Below, piece by piece: positions 46,262 through 57,842 of a stretch of 64,000 nucleotides of DNA (position 1 is the stretch's first letter; the number at the start of each line of letters is the position of its first letter). This DNA is from Opitutales bacterium (GTDB taxonomy: Bacteria; Verrucomicrobiota; Verrucomicrobiia; Opitutales; Coraliomargaritaceae), in contig JABBCA010000095.1 of assembly GCA_018607135.1 (NCBI GenBank), forward strand, positions 1-64,000. Reading direction: 5' to 3'. Under the pieces are notes generated by a model that was not told the DNA's origin, did not search any database, and saw only the letters and a program-made list of their open reading frames with translations. Position numbers and translations under genes: made by a program.

Positions 46262-46313
46262 TCGCTCAACTCGATTCGAATACAGAATGAGCGTCGAGCA
46301 TGGATCGCTCCCC

Positions 46314-47063
46314 CTAGCGTTGCGCAAATTGATCGACCACACTCAAAATGTATGCCGCCGCCGTCTCGGAACGTAAGACATTCGCACCGAGACGCACTGA
46401 TCTAAAGCCACATTTTTTTAATTCAGCATATTCCAGCGGTGTAAAATCGCCTTCAGGACCAACAGCCACGACTACCGATCCCACAGAACCGACGCTTCTT
46501 AAAACATCCAACAACGGCTGGCTCCCCGCTTCCAAACTAGCGACAACCCTCAAGCAACCGTCCTCAGGTTCATTTTCTTTCAACCAATTAGAGAGATACA
46601 TAGGGTCATTCAGACACGGCAGATAGCTGAGCCCGCATTGCTTGCAGGACTCGATCATGGTTAAGCGCCATTTTTCCACTTTTGTAGAAAGACGTTCACC
46701 TTTAATCTGCACGTCACCTTGATCGGTGAACACTGGTTGCACAAGCGCGACGCCAATCTCCGTAGCCATACGCAGTATCAAGTCCATGGTCTTCCCTTTT
46801 GGGACCGATTGCATAAGCGTCACTCGCAGCCTTTCACGCGAAGTATCCAGCACTTCTTGGACCGCTATTTTTACTGCCTTAGCATCTGCAATTTCAATTT
46901 CCCCTAAATAACGTTTACCTAAACCATCCAATACCTCCACAGAGTCTCCAATCTTAGCTCGGAAAACTCGGACTAAGTGATGGCTTTCCCTCGCGTCAAG
47001 GAACACGAAGCCATCACCAACAGTCGCTTCTGGAAATAAATAAGATCGATATTTTGCCATCAC
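46314..47063 (-). CDS. rsmE: 16S rRNA (uracil-1498-N3)-methyltransferase
   Basis: 249 aa; [43 protein letters not shown]. Confidence 0.95.
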   Translation of the reverse strand: MMAKYRSYLFPEATVGDGFVFLDARESHHLVRVFRAKIGDSVEVLDGLGKRYLGEIEIADAKAVKIAVQEVLDTSRERLRVTLMQSVPKGKTMDLILRMATEIGVALVQPVFTDQGDVQIKGERLSTKVEKWRLTMIESCKQCGLSYLPCLNDPMYLSNWLKENEPEDGCLRVVASLEAGSQPLLDVLRSVGSVGSVVVAVGPEGDFTPLEYAELKKCGFRSVRLGANVLRSETAAAYILSVVDQFAQR

Positions 47064-47266
47064 TTTCTCCTTTCTCTCAACTTGAAGCGTTCGAAGGTAA
47101 TTGGCTATTTAAAACTCAACAATCGGCCCAGTCCTTTGCATTACATCGTGCAAAAAAACGAGTAGACCGTGCTCAATCACGCAACTTTGAAGTCGGTTAA
47201 CATCGATGGCTGCGGATATTTTCGAAGCAATTCAGGAGTAGTATGCAACGCCCCTGAAAGGCAACA

Positions 47267-49021
47267 CTATCTACGCTCAGCAAACCACTGAGCAACCCCC
47301 GCGCAATCGCGTGTGTTCAATACTGCTTCTGGCACAAGCCAGCCTTTGCGTGCGATATTCACTCCAGCTAGATAGAACTCAAGGCTTTGGGTATTATGTG
47401 CGTCAGGATTAATTGCACACATTAAACCACGCTCCGCCGCCCCGCGCCAAAGGCGCCAGTCCATATCTAAACGATGTGGATTGGCATTGATTTCAATAAT
47501 CACCCGATTAGCAATGGCCGCATCAATGATCTTTTGCAGGTCTATTTTGTAGGGCTCTCGACGCAGTAAAATGCGGCCCGTTGGGTGCCCCAGCATCATG
47601 GTCGCTGGATGCTCAATAGCCCGTATCACCCGCGCAGTCATTTCCTGTTCTGATTGACTGAAAGAAGAGTGCACTGACATGACTGCGTAGTCCAAAGCCT
47701 CCAATGTAGAATCCTCTAAATCTAAAGAACCATCGGGCAAGATATCACATTCGATCCCGCTAAAAATATGCACCGATGATTCACCAGACTCATTAAACGC
47801 TCGAATCGCATCAACCATCTTGAGCACACGTTCGTCGCTTAGGCCATTCGCTTGAAAACTCGCCTTGGAATGATCGGCCAGTCCTAAGTAATCAAAGCCC
47901 AGCGCTTCCGCAGCTGCAGCCATTTCCTCAATCGTCGCTCGACCGTCCGATGCCGTGGTATGATTATGAAACACCCCGCGAATATCGCTCGGCTCAATCA
48001 AACTCGGCAATTTACCAGACTCGGCTGCCTCAATTTCAGCAAGGCCTTCGCGTAACTCGGGAGCAATCTCCTCTAATCCAAAAAACTCAAAAAGCTGCTT
48101 CTCAGAAGTAATCCCATGGCCTTGAATCTCAACCTCACTTCCGTCTTTGAGCTCCTCACTCCTCACTTCTTTAAGCCCCCACTCACTCAAGCTATAGCCT
48201 TTCGCCAAAGCACGCTGACGCATTGCGACGTTGTGATCTTTCGATCCCGTAAAGTGATGCAGCGCGAAGGGGAACTGATCTGCAGGCACCACACGTAAGT
48301 CGGCTTGCAAGCCACCCTCAAATCGCACGCTCGACTTGGTCTGCCCATGCGCAGTCACTTCAACCACTCCAACTTGCGTAACAAACCAATCCATAATCGG
48401 CTGCGCATCTGACGATGCGGCAATAAAATCCAAATCACCCACTGTCTCACGCAAGCGCCTCAAGCTCCCGGCAGCTTCAGCACACTCCACCTCCGGCAAC
48501 GAACGAAGACCTTCTAGAATGGGCTCTGCAACCGCACGAGCAGTCCACCAATGGTGCCGTTTAGCATACGCCTCACGATTGGCAATCCCGCTTAAAATCT
48601 TATCTTCAGACTTCTTGCCAAAGCCTTTTATCGCAGCCACTTCACCTGCTTCACAAGCCGCCCTTAACGCATCAATGCTTTCAACACCAAGCGCATCGTA
48701 AATCTTCTTCACCTTCTTACCTCCGAGTCCCGGAATCTCCAACATCTCAATCAAGCCAGGCGCAATCGAATCGCGAAGGTCGGTGTAATACTCCAGCTCT
48801 CCAGTGGTATAAAGCGTTTCAATTTTATCCACCAAGGCCGAACCAATGCCTTTTACCGAGCCAAGCTCTCCAGCATCTATGATGGCTCCAAGGTCCTCCT
48901 CCATCGTCTCAAGGACTCGAGCGCCTGTCGCATAAGCACGAATTTTAAATGGATTATCGCCCTTCAATTCTAAGAGGACTACGATCTCTTCTAAAATATC
49001 TATTATATCTGCTTTGTTCAT
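47267..49021 (-). CDS. polX: DNA polymerase X family with C-terminal PHP domain
   Basis: 584 aa; N-term [30 protein letters not shown], Hh[22 protein letters not shown]...GLADHSK. Confidence 0.93.
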   Translation of the reverse strand: MNKADIIDILEEIVVLLELKGDNPFKIRAYATGARVLETMEEDLGAIIDAGELGSVKGIGSALVDKIETLYTTGELEYYTDLRDSIAPGLIEMLEIPGLGGKKVKKIYDALGVESIDALRAACEAGEVAAIKGFGKKSEDKILSGIANREAYAKRHHWWTARAVAEPILEGLRSLPEVECAEAAGSLRRLRETVGDLDFIAASSDAQPIMDWFVTQVGVVEVTAHGQTKSSVRFEGGLQADLRVVPADQFPFALHHFTGSKDHNVAMRQRALAKGYSLSEWGLKEVRSEELKDGSEVEIQGHGITSEKQLFEFFGLEEIAPELREGLAEIEAAESGKLPSLIEPSDIRGVFHNHTTASDGRATIEEMAAAAEALGFDYLGLADHSKASFQANGLSDERVLKMVDAIRAFNESGESSVHIFSGIECDILPDGSLDLEDSTLEALDYAVMSVHSSFSQSEQEMTARVIRAIEHPATMMLGHPTGRILLRREPYKIDLQKIIDAAIANRVIIEINANPHRLDMDWRLWRGAAERGLMCAINPDAHNTQSLEFYLAGVNIARKGWLVPEAVLNTRDCAGVAQWFAERR

Positions 49022-49072
49022 ATCTGTTCAATAAATAGGACTCCTTAACAAAGAGTTGAAACACCACTAGCA

Positions 49073-50359
49073 TCATCCAAGAAGCTGATGAATCAACCCA
49101 TGATCCACTTTTCCTCGAGGATCCAAAGGCAATGAATCCACGCGTAACCACTGCTTCGGGATTTTATAATTTGCGAGGTGTGGTCTTACCCGTTCATACC
49201 AGTCCGACTGCAGTTCCTTTGCCTCTTCGCTCGTATAGAAAACCACAACTCGTTGCCCCCAATCAGGATCGGATACACCATAAACAAGCAACTCATCCAA
49301 ACCTAGAAACTCTCGAAGCACCGCCTCCACCTCCAAGGGATCGACTTTCTCCCCTCCTGTAATGATCAATCGATCCATACGCCCAGTCACATGCAACCTG
49401 CCTTCCGCATCCAAATACCCTTGATCACTCGTTAGGTAACCATGTGTTAGATCGGGACTCGGGCGGCCATGATATCCTTCGAAAAGCGCTGGGCTTTGAA
49501 TACGGATGGCTCCGTCAGACTCGATACTAAACGATGACAGGCCAACAGGCTTTGCGCCAATTTTTGGATTCACCCGAAAGTCCTCAGCGGAAATCGCGGC
49601 CACCATCGCAGCGGTCTCAGTCATCCCATAGACAGGGACAATCGGAAGCCCCCGTTTGCGCGCCTCATCTGCGACCGCCTCAGACAGCGGCCCGCCACCG
49701 ACGAAAATGGCCCGCGCTGCATTGAGCATTTCGCACTGACCCGAGTTCGCCAAAGCCCGTTGCAACTGAGTCGGCACATAAGAAAGGCAGTAACTCGCAA
49801 CAGCGTCTTCATCAAAACGAATACGACCGCTCGTAATAAAGGAGCGCAACAACTGCATCAGCCCACTAACATGATAAAGCGGGAGCACACAACAACTATC
49901 AATCACGCCTCCACCGAGGAACTCTTGAACGCCCCGGCATGCGGCCGCAAGCGACTCCCAAGTATGTGTCGCCAACTTTACGCCTCCGGTGCTACCACCT
50001 GTCGGAATCAGCACCCGACCCATCGGCAGGCGGGTGTTCTTCGACACACCATTATCGAGTTCCAAACCAAAACATAATTTCGGCGAAACCAGTCTGGCTA
50101 GCTCGGCACGTTCACGCGCACCCCACTTTGGATTGGCCAGAATCACTGGCACACCGAGGGACATTGCCGCAAAGAAGGCAGCTGAAAATTCAATGGGGTC
50201 GCATTCGGCAAGCAATACACCCCTCAAACGATCCGCAGCAGAAAGCATTTTGATGGTCTCGGCATATGCACATGCCTTCTCATAGAAATCACTACCAGAA
50301 ATCCCTACGATCCAATCACGCTCAAGCGCAACTAGCTGGACTGGTTGAGCGTCTTCCAT
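49073..50359 (-). CDS. menE: AMP-binding ligase, probable O-succinylbenzoate-CoA ligase
   Basis: 428 aa; IPTGGSTGGVKLATHTW, VYGMTETAAMVA, GRMDRLIITGGEKVDPLEVE; adjacent to menC. Confidence 0.85.
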   Translation of the reverse strand: MEDAQPVQLVALERDWIVGISGSDFYEKACAYAETIKMLSAADRLRGVLLAECDPIEFSAAFFAAMSLGVPVILANPKWGARERAELARLVSPKLCFGLELDNGVSKNTRLPMGRVLIPTGGSTGGVKLATHTWESLAAACRGVQEFLGGGVIDSCCVLPLYHVSGLMQLLRSFITSGRIRFDEDAVASYCLSYVPTQLQRALANSGQCEMLNAARAIFVGGGPLSEAVADEARKRGLPIVPVYGMTETAAMVAAISAEDFRVNPKIGAKPVGLSSFSIESDGAIRIQSPALFEGYHGRPSPDLTHGYLTSDQGYLDAEGRLHVTGRMDRLIITGGEKVDPLEVEAVLREFLGLDELLVYGVSDPDWGQRVVVFYTSEEAKELQSDWYERVRPHLANYKIPKQWLRVDSLPLDPRGKVDHGLIHQLLG

Positions 50360-51351
50360 ATATTCTCGAGATCCATAAAACTACACTGCTGAGAGTCCAA
50401 TACAGGCGCAGGCTTCATCGGCTGCAATGCATCATCGAAAGGCTCCAGAGTATCAAACCCAACTGCGCGTTGGCTAGCTCCAACTCGATTACCGAGAGTG
50501 AACGCATTATGTAAACCTACGCCCGTCTCAAACACTGAAGATAGAATCACACGATCTGCAACGGGCTTCAACCGGCATAACAATTGTGAAACATCCCCCA
50601 TAAGCGCAGGCTTCACCACCAGTGGCCCCTGCCAGCGCTCCAACCAATCACAGCCAGCTTCACCATTTAAAGATTCATCCAATGCGATGGAAACGCCAGA
50701 GGCGGCCATCATCTCGGCCATCACTGACTCGTGCCCTACAGCCAATGGCTGCTCTACGTATTCAATTTTATCAACGACTGGAGCAATCGCCACCAGCAAT
50801 CGCTGGAGCGTTTCAAGATCCAGCGAGCCATTTGCATCGAGGCGTAGCTGAGCTCCTTTGGGCATAATTTCAACGAGCTCTTGTAAACGATTCAGCTCTG
50901 CAAACACAGGCTCCACACCGATTTTCCACTTAAAATTGAGATACCCTTGCTTTATTTTGTTCTGCAAGGTGCCGATGGCCTTTTTACCTGCCGGCAAAAG
51001 AGCGGAGACCTCATACTTCACACCCAAAGATGATTCGTCCACGCCGACATTTTTAGCCATTTCAAATGCTGAACTAACGCCAAAGCGACAACAAGGGGCG
51101 CTCTGAGGAATGGCCGCCTCAGGGTTGGCCGCCAGTCGCAATAGGCTGTTGTAAGCAGTTTGTAGAGTCTCACTTCCAAATTCTGGGATTGGCGCCACTT
51201 CACCATAGCCAATTTGCCCACTTTCTTCGATTCGAATAATGAATCCCTCCCGCTCAGTCCACGTGCCATGGCCAGTTCGCAAAGGCTCACGAAACGCTCT
51301 GCGATAGGGTTTGAAGGCAAATTGACGACTCATTTCACTTACAAGTGTCAT
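50332..51351 (-). CDS. menC: o-succinylbenzoate synthase
   Basis: 339 aa enolase-superfamily; FKWKIGV, LRLDANGSL, YVEQPL, ALDESL, VVKPALMGDV. Confidence 0.87.
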   Translation of the reverse strand: MTLVSEMSRQFAFKPYRRAFREPLRTGHGTWTEREGFIIRIEESGQIGYGEVAPIPEFGSETLQTAYNSLLRLAANPEAAIPQSAPCCRFGVSSAFEMAKNVGVDESSLGVKYEVSALLPAGKKAIGTLQNKIKQGYLNFKWKIGVEPVFAELNRLQELVEIMPKGAQLRLDANGSLDLETLQRLLVAIAPVVDKIEYVEQPLAVGHESVMAEMMAASGVSIALDESLNGEAGCDWLERWQGPLVVKPALMGDVSQLLCRLKPVADRVILSSVFETGVGLHNAFTLGNRVGASQRAVGFDTLEPFDDALQPMKPAPVLDSQQCSFMDLENIWKTLNQSS

Positions 51352-51391
51352 TTCTACTTGAGAAAAGACAATCTTTTGCTGGTGTTAGCAC

Positions 51392-52975
51392 ATGAAAGCA
51401 CCTGCTGAATATTCCAACGAAGACTACTATCAGTCCGCTGATCCGTTTTTCGTCAACAATTTACCCGTCGGTTTGACCTACGACGACGTCTCCCTTGCGA
51501 CGCTCTACTCCGATGTGCTACCGAGGCAGACGAACCTCGCAACCAGGCTTTCACCGACACTCGAGCTTCAGATCCCGATCATTTCATCCGACATGGATAC
51601 CGTCACCGAATCCAAGATGGCAATCCAAATGGCCCTCAACGGGGGCATGGGACTCATCCACTACAATATGAGCGATGAGAAGCAGCTTAAAGAAGTCGCA
51701 CGAGTGAAGAACCACATCCACGGCTACATTCAAGACCCAATCAAAGTCGGCCCAGATCAACGCATCAACGAAGTGCTCGAGTATATTCAAGAACGCGGAT
51801 TCGGCTTCAGCACATTCCCAGTTGTCGATGAGCACGATCACCTACTCGGCCTACTACCCGGTCGAGTCGTCAAACAACGCTACGCAGACCGCCTGGTCTT
51901 TGAGGCGATGACCCCACGCGAGAGCGTTTACACACTTCCAGAGCGTAAAATCCTCAACAACCCGATCAAAACTGCAGACGAGTTTTTCACCAAATACATG
52001 GGTATCCACAAGCTGCTTGTCGTCGACGACCATGACCGACTCTGCGGTTTATTCACCCTCAGCGATATCGAACGCATCAGTGAAGAATCCCAGCAATCCG
52101 TGAAGCCAGCACGTGACAATAATTTCCGCCTCATGTGTGGCGCCGCCATTTCTGCACATCGCAAATCAGACGGCCAACTCGATAGCGACCGTATTATAAG
52201 CCATGTCGCCAACCTTGTAGAAGAAGGCGTCGACGCCATCGCGGTTTCTACAGCACACGGGTTTTCTAAAGGTGTAGGTGACACAATTCGCATGCTGCGC
52301 GATGCATTTCCAGACCTCACCCTGATTGCTGGTAATGTCACCAGCGCAGAAGGAGTCGAATTCCTCGCAGACGCAGGAGCCAACACCATCAAAATTGGTC
52401 AAGGCCCCGGCTCCATCTGCACCACACGCATCGTAGCAGGTGTCGGCATCCCACAGATGACAGCCTTGCACTGCGCGGCAATGGCGGCTAGGAAAAAAGG
52501 AGTCACGATCCTCGCAGATGGCGGTATCACGAAGTCAGGCGACATGGTCAAAGCCCTCACACTCGCCGACGGCGTCATGTGCGGCAGCCTACTCGCAGGC
52601 TGCAACGAAGCACCCGGCCAATTGATGGAAATCAATGGCAAGCTCTACAAGCAATACCGCGGTATGGGCAGCAGCGCAGCCATGAAAGACGGCTCCGCAG
52701 CTCGCTACGGTCACGATCGCAAAGATGTTGCGACCAAGGCCGCAGCTGAAGGCATCGAGGCCTTGAAGGAATCAGTAGGGCCGCTCTCAGGCGTGCTCCG
52801 CGAACTTGTCGGCGGCATTCAATCCGGCATGGGCTACCTCGGAGCACCTGACCTCGCAACACTCCGCAAGAATGCACGCTATATCCGAGTCAGTCCCGCA
52901 GGCCAAAGAGAATCCGCACCACACGACGTCATCACCGTTAAGACCTCCGAATCTTCTAGCGACACCAGTAAATAA
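51392..52975 (+). CDS. guaB: IMP dehydrogenase with CBS domains
   Basis: 527 aa; [51 protein letters not shown]. Confidence 0.95.
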   Translation: MKAPAEYSNEDYYQSADPFFVNNLPVGLTYDDVSLATLYSDVLPRQTNLATRLSPTLELQIPIISSDMDTVTESKMAIQMALNGGMGLIHYNMSDEKQLKEVARVKNHIHGYIQDPIKVGPDQRINEVLEYIQERGFGFSTFPVVDEHDHLLGLLPGRVVKQRYADRLVFEAMTPRESVYTLPERKILNNPIKTADEFFTKYMGIHKLLVVDDHDRLCGLFTLSDIERISEESQQSVKPARDNNFRLMCGAAISAHRKSDGQLDSDRIISHVANLVEEGVDAIAVSTAHGFSKGVGDTIRMLRDAFPDLTLIAGNVTSAEGVEFLADAGANTIKIGQGPGSICTTRIVAGVGIPQMTALHCAAMAARKKGVTILADGGITKSGDMVKALTLADGVMCGSLLAGCNEAPGQLMEINGKLYKQYRGMGSSAAMKDGSAARYGHDRKDVATKAAAEGIEALKESVGPLSGVLRELVGGIQSGMGYLGAPDLATLRKNARYIRVSPAGQRESAPHDVITVKTSESSSDTSK

Positions 52976-53060
52976 TATATACCCGCAAAAATACGCGAAG
53001 TAACACTAAGAGATTATTTACGGATCTATCGCGATCACTCTACGTCCCGCAGAGAGATCT

Positions 53061-53106
53061 TCCAGCTTTTCCACATTTCAGCTTTTCAGACTTTCAGCTT
53101 TTCAGT
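53061..53106. repeat. TTTCAG(C/A) short direct repeats just upstream of the purA-like gene
   Basis: TTCCAGCTTTTCCACATTTCAGCTTTTCAGACTTTCAGCTTTTCAG read directly. Confidence 0.8.
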
Positions 53107-53108
53107 AT

Positions 53109-54656
53109 ATGCTCACACCATTTTCCTCTCAATTAATAGCCGATACGGGCATTTCCACTGGAGACGAAGGCAAAGGCCGCGTCATCTTGGAGATCGTTCA
53201 CGAACTCCGCGAAATCACAGGCCGTGAAGACTCCGTTGCTGCGGTCATGAAAGTCAACGGCGGCTCCAACTCAGGTCACACCGTCGCTGGACTGAAGCTC
53301 AACCTATTACCAGGTGGAGTCGCAGACCCGAAGGTTCCCTACCTGCCAATCGGTTGCGGCGTCGTCGCAGACCCACGTAAATTCTTATGGGAGAGCGCCT
53401 ATGCAGAACTCCATGGCCATGTCGCGCTCAAGCGCCTGGCGATCGATGAACGCTGCCTCATGTCTGACCCTTGCCACCGTCTACTCGATCTCGCATGGGA
53501 AGACTACCGAATCCACATTCAAAAAAGTCAGCCACGCGGATCCACTGGTCGTGGTATCACACCCGCTTATCTAGATGAAGTCGGACAGTTTCAAATCTGC
53601 TACGCAGATTTTCATGGCACCAAAGAAGCATTTACCAAGAAGATGCTTGGGCGTATCGACCGCGCAATGCGCATCATTGAGCACGTCTGCCAAGTCAGCC
53701 CCGAGCGTTGGCCCACTTTCTTTGAGACCTTAACGGGCGCAGAAACTCGTGCGAACTCAGAGGTCATCGAAGCCGGTAAATTCACCGCTAATGAATTCGA
53801 CTTTAGTCAATTTGCAGGCGATGCACCCTTCACCGTAAACGCTGAGCACCTGATCGAAGCCTATTGGAGTGCAGGTCAAATCCTATCCGACCAAATTGTC
53901 GACGTCCGTGAACTGATCCTGCGCGAGCAAGACAAGGGCAACTACATCATCGGTGAATTCGGCCAAGCTTACTGGCTAGATAAACGCCATGGTTTCCCGC
54001 CTAACGTAACCGCCTCGCACACCTTCACACCTGAGTTTTTTCAATCAGCAGGCATCCCCGCACAACCGATTCACAACGTCGGTTGTTGCAAAGCCTACGA
54101 TACAAAAGTCGGCACACACGTATTCATCTCTGAGATCGATCTCGACCACCCACTCAGCAAACAACTTCGCAAGATCGAGTTTGGTGCGACCACAGGACGC
54201 CAGCGCATGGTTGGCTGGTATGATGCAGTCGAAAAAGGCGATGCACTTCGCTATGGTGGCTATCAAGATCTCGTGCTCAATAAACTCGACGCACTCTCCC
54301 ACTCGGGTGACTGGCAAGGCGATCTGCAAATCTGCGTCGCTTACGAAGATGCTGACAGCAACGTAGTCTACCACGTGCCTCGAGACGATAACTATCGGCG
54401 GACGCTTAAACCAGTCTACAAGACAGTTCCAGGCTGGAGCGAGGACATTTCAGCAGTCCGCAGTTTTGAGGCGCTCCCACAAGCCGCAAAAGTCTATGTT
54501 GCAGAAATGATGAAAGCTTTAATTGAAGTCGCCAACCATGGCGATGAACATAAAGACAACATTCCAAATCTCCGCTATATTGGCGTAGGCCCTCAGCCCA
54601 GCCAGATCATAAAAGACGTTCCTGAAGTGGATGACCTCTTAAAATTAATCGACTAA
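53109..54656 (+). CDS. purA: Divergent adenylosuccinate synthetase
   Basis: 515 aa; [60 protein letters not shown]. Confidence 0.85.
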   Translation: MLTPFSSQLIADTGISTGDEGKGRVILEIVHELREITGREDSVAAVMKVNGGSNSGHTVAGLKLNLLPGGVADPKVPYLPIGCGVVADPRKFLWESAYAELHGHVALKRLAIDERCLMSDPCHRLLDLAWEDYRIHIQKSQPRGSTGRGITPAYLDEVGQFQICYADFHGTKEAFTKKMLGRIDRAMRIIEHVCQVSPERWPTFFETLTGAETRANSEVIEAGKFTANEFDFSQFAGDAPFTVNAEHLIEAYWSAGQILSDQIVDVRELILREQDKGNYIIGEFGQAYWLDKRHGFPPNVTASHTFTPEFFQSAGIPAQPIHNVGCCKAYDTKVGTHVFISEIDLDHPLSKQLRKIEFGATTGRQRMVGWYDAVEKGDALRYGGYQDLVLNKLDALSHSGDWQGDLQICVAYEDADSNVVYHVPRDDNYRRTLKPVYKTVPGWSEDISAVRSFEALPQAAKVYVAEMMKALIEVANHGDEHKDNIPNLRYIGVGPQPSQIIKDVPEVDDLLKLID

Positions 54657-54659
54657 GCG

Positions 54660-54986
54660 ATGAACGTAAAAATAGTAGCAGCCTGCGAAGCGTATTCACG
54701 CGGCGATGGGGAAAAAGCGTTTCCTCTAATCTCTGAAGACGTGCAATGGCATATTGTTGGGGACCACACGATCATAGGGCTTGGTGGCTTGAAAGAAGTC
54801 TGCGCCGAAGCCGCAGCAGAAGGTAAGCCCAACTTCTCAAATACTCGCACCATCCAAGGAAAGCACCATGTAATCGTCGAAGGCTGCGACCTAGACCGCG
54901 ACGTGCATTATTGCGACATCTACACCGCTGAAGCAGGAAAGATTACAGAAATCACTTCCTATTGCTTAACGGCCTTGGAACAGTGA
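54660..54986 (+). CDS. SnoaL-like/NTF2-fold protein
   Basis: 108 aa; YSRGDGEKAFPLISEDVQWHIVGDHTIIGLGGL. Confidence 0.7.
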   Translation: MNVKIVAACEAYSRGDGEKAFPLISEDVQWHIVGDHTIIGLGGLKEVCAEAAAEGKPNFSNTRTIQGKHHVIVEGCDLDRDVHYCDIYTAEAGKITEITSYCLTALEQ

Positions 54987-55057
54987 TCCAGACACTCCCA
55001 CCTGACCCTGCTGCGTCGATGGCCCTCGTATTCTGGAATCAAGTAAGGCCGCTAGAC

Positions 55058-55477
55058 CTACACTCCTTGATAGCTCAACACAATCCGTCGACTGTGTGAG
55101 CGCTCGCGATGCTCCCAAAGAAACACCCCTTGCCACGTGCCTAAACACAGGCGCCCATCTACAAATGGGATCACTTCAGCCGTTCGTGTTAAAGCCATCT
55201 TTATATGACTCGGCATATCATCGGGCCCTTCATAGGTATGCGTAAAATCTGGATCATTCTCTGGCACCATCCGATCCAGAAAGCGCTCTAGGTCTCGGCG
55301 AGCCGACGGATCCGCGTTCTCCATAATCACAAGACTGCTACTCGTATGGCAGCAGAACACAGCCACCGAGCCCTCTTGTAACCCAGACTCCCGAAGTCCT
55401 GCTTCGATTTCAGAGGTAAACTCCTTCGTCGACTTACCTGAGGCACAGACTCGTAGTTCTTTTGTGAATACGGGCAT
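55058..55477 (-). CDS. YjbQ family (UPF0047) protein
   Basis: 139 aa; VAVFCCHTSSSLVIMENADPSARRDLERFL, GTWQGVFLWEHRERSHSR. Confidence 0.92.
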   Translation of the reverse strand: MPVFTKELRVCASGKSTKEFTSEIEAGLRESGLQEGSVAVFCCHTSSSLVIMENADPSARRDLERFLDRMVPENDPDFTHTYEGPDDMPSHIKMALTRTAEVIPFVDGRLCLGTWQGVFLWEHRERSHSRRIVLSYQGV

Positions 55478-55479
55478 TG

Positions 55480-57123
55480 CTAATGTTTACGCAAGGTCGA
55501 GATCACGATATATAAACCAAGAATTCCCGAAACCAAAAAGCCTAGAATTCCAATCGCTGGGTAGCCCCACAACAATGGCTTCACACCCGTAGTAATGATC
55601 AAGGATGAACCGATCAAAAGAGATCCGATGATGATTCCGACCGTCAAGCGATTCATTGAAGCATTGAAAGTCTCCTGCAAGTCCTCCGTGCCCGTATGAT
55701 GGAAATTAATCTGCAGATCCTCTTCTTCCACACGCTGCAAGATGCGCTGCAAGTTCTCAGGAATTTGTTGCAGTCGTCGCAACATAGACAGCATCGGATA
55801 AAAAGTATGCTGCGCGATGCTAGAGACACTCCAACGCTCCTTACTCAATTGCTCCAAATAAGGCCTCGCTACCGCTTGTATGTCAAAGTCTGGATCCATC
55901 ATCCGCGCAGTTTCCTCCACGCAAAGTATCGCCTTAGAAAGTAGTGCATAATCTGGCGAGAGCTCCACGCCGTTAATGCCGAATATATAAAGCATTTCTA
56001 GGCCAACAGTGCCGATCTTCGTCCCTGATGGGCCAAATTCGCGATACTTGTTCAGCAACAAAGTCACTTCCTTCTCTATGGGCCGACGGTCAAAACGACG
56101 ATTATTTATCGACATCCGCTCCGCGACACGAATCACTTTCGAAGCGTCACGCGCCGTGATCGCAGCAAACAAATCTGCCAGATGGTGGCGCATCTCCAAA
56201 GTGATTTGCCCCGCTTGACCCCAATCTAAAAAGCAAATGCGCTGATCTGGAGTGACTAGGATGTTGCCAGAGTGCGGGTCCGAATGGAAGAAGCCTGTCC
56301 CCACAATTTGATGGAAGACCGAGTCCCCGCCAATACGAGCGAGCTTGGCAGCTTCTTCGCCTACATACGTAATTTTATCTGGTGAACAGCCATCGACCCA
56401 TTCAGTGACGAGTAATCGACGGGTAGTCAGCGCGCGGTTGACACGCGGAGCGAAGACTTCTGGCTTATCATTGAGTGCGTTGAATATCTCCGCGTTATCT
56501 GCCTCATTTTTGTAGTTTAATTCTTCATGTAGACGTGTTTCAGCCTCCCTCAACAAACTAGGTAAATTGTATGGTCGCAGATCCTCGATTCGCGCATGCA
56601 ACTGTTTCGCGAACCACCCAATAATTTCCATGTCAGCAGATATCGTCTTGTGGATGTCCGCACGTTGCACCTTTACGCTGACCCACTCACCAGTCGAAAT
56701 CAGTTTTGCTTTATATACTTGGCCTAAGGAGCCAGCCGCAGCGGGCTCAGTATCGAACTCTGCGAAAACATCCTCTATTTCACCATCGAGCTCTTTCATT
56801 AAGAGCGGCTTGATGACCTCGAATGACTGCGTGTCCACTTGGCTACGTAGCTTTTTAAGCTCCATGACCAATGGCTCCGGCAGCTTGTCTGGCCGAGTGC
56901 TCAAGATCTGGCCAAACTTCACAAAGATGGGTCCCAGTTCCTCGCACGCGTTCCGAACTCGCTCATAGGCAGTCAGGTGCGTCACTTTCTTTCGCACTAG
57001 ATTGCGCAACAGAAATTGCGGAGTATCTAGCTGTAGCAACAAATCTTCAAACCCCCAACGGACTAAGATTGCAACAATCTCAGGCGCTCGGACCGCATTG
57101 GATAGATAATTAAAAGGCTTCAT
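55480..57123 (-). CDS. ubiB: ABC1/UbiB family kinase-like protein
   Basis: 547 aa; FVKFGQILSTRPDKLP, AAAGSLGQVYKAKL, FHSDPHSGNILV, LDWGQAGQI; C-term TMs. Confidence 0.92.
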   Translation of the reverse strand: MKPFNYLSNAVRAPEIVAILVRWGFEDLLLQLDTPQFLLRNLVRKKVTHLTAYERVRNACEELGPIFVKFGQILSTRPDKLPEPLVMELKKLRSQVDTQSFEVIKPLLMKELDGEIEDVFAEFDTEPAAAGSLGQVYKAKLISTGEWVSVKVQRADIHKTISADMEIIGWFAKQLHARIEDLRPYNLPSLLREAETRLHEELNYKNEADNAEIFNALNDKPEVFAPRVNRALTTRRLLVTEWVDGCSPDKITYVGEEAAKLARIGGDSVFHQIVGTGFFHSDPHSGNILVTPDQRICFLDWGQAGQITLEMRHHLADLFAAITARDASKVIRVAERMSINNRRFDRRPIEKEVTLLLNKYREFGPSGTKIGTVGLEMLYIFGINGVELSPDYALLSKAILCVEETARMMDPDFDIQAVARPYLEQLSKERWSVSSIAQHTFYPMLSMLRRLQQIPENLQRILQRVEEEDLQINFHHTGTEDLQETFNASMNRLTVGIIIGSLLIGSSLIITTGVKPLLWGYPAIGILGFLVSGILGLYIVISTLRKH

Positions 57124-57370
57124 AACATGCGGCTATACCGCATTGAATGGGAAGGTTAGAAAGTAGATAAGTGAGAAGATTAGAGGTGTTGCTTTAGTGT
57201 TCGTCGTAATGCCGCGATTCCTGAGGATACGACGATCACTCGTCCGCGAAGTTTTTATACTAATACGGGAGTCATGTATTTACGATCTTCTGCAAGATAC
57301 GTAAGGCCTCAAATCGCGCTGCGAAACCAGCCATGCACCTTTCACCTTTGCACTCTCATAAGTTCGCCCG

Positions 57371-57396
57371 CCCAATAACGATTAGTCGTTATTGGG
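57371..57396 (-). terminator. Hairpin overlapping the 3' end of the phasin-like gene
   Basis: CCCAATAACGA-TTAG-TCGTTATTGGG perfect 11-bp stem. Confidence 0.6.
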
Positions 57397-57696
57397 GAAC
57401 TCCTTATGCAGTTTGCCCTCAAGTTCAGTAACTCGTGCAATGAGCATATCCAGTTGATCTTGGGTCACCACATTGGCGCGATGGAGCATTTCGTTGAACA
57501 ATTTGCTCGCCTCCACTTTGGCTTTGTCTGTTTCAGTTTTACCTTCCTCCACGATCTTTTCAGACATGGCAGCAGCCTCTTCCTTGGTAAGCTTACCCTT
57601 TTCAACCAATTCATCCAGTGACTCGAGAACCTTATCTTTCGTCACGACAGCCAGACCTACACCAGCCAGCATTGTTTTTTTAACGAGATCTATCAT
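57382..57696 (-). CDS. Phasin-like/polyhydroxyalkanoate granule-associated helical protein
   Basis: MIDLVKKTMLAGVGLAVVTKDKVLESLDELVEKGKLTKEEA...; ORF extends to 57741. Confidence 0.65.
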   Translation of the reverse strand: MIDLVKKTMLAGVGLAVVTKDKVLESLDELVEKGKLTKEEAAAMSEKIVEEGKTETDKAKVEASKLFNEMLHRANVVTQDQLDMLIARVTELEGKLHKEFPNND

Positions 57697-57842
57697 AGTA
57701 TCTACAGAATACCTCGACTCATTGGAAATACAAGAACGCATAGTAAATACTGGTGAAATCGCACATTACTGACTTAGTGTCAGATTCAGCAGAATACTAG
57801 GAAAAGGTTGAATTAGGAGTCCTCTAACATTGAGATGATCGC

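Noticed and set aside
47267-49021. Defence-type polymerase/PHP nuclease module
   Set aside because: Domain order matches ordinary PolX, and the neighbours are housekeeping genes.
53109-54656. PurZ (2-aminoadenine/Z-genome) candidate
   Set aside because: The catalytic Asp in GDEGKG is retained, and there are no phage genes or other Z-genome partners nearby; called as a divergent PurA instead.
57202-57234. CGTCGTA/TACGACG stem upstream of ubiB considered as an attC-like site
   Set aside because: Lacks the GTTRRRY/RYYYAAC core pair, and there is no integrase; probably just a simple intergenic stem.
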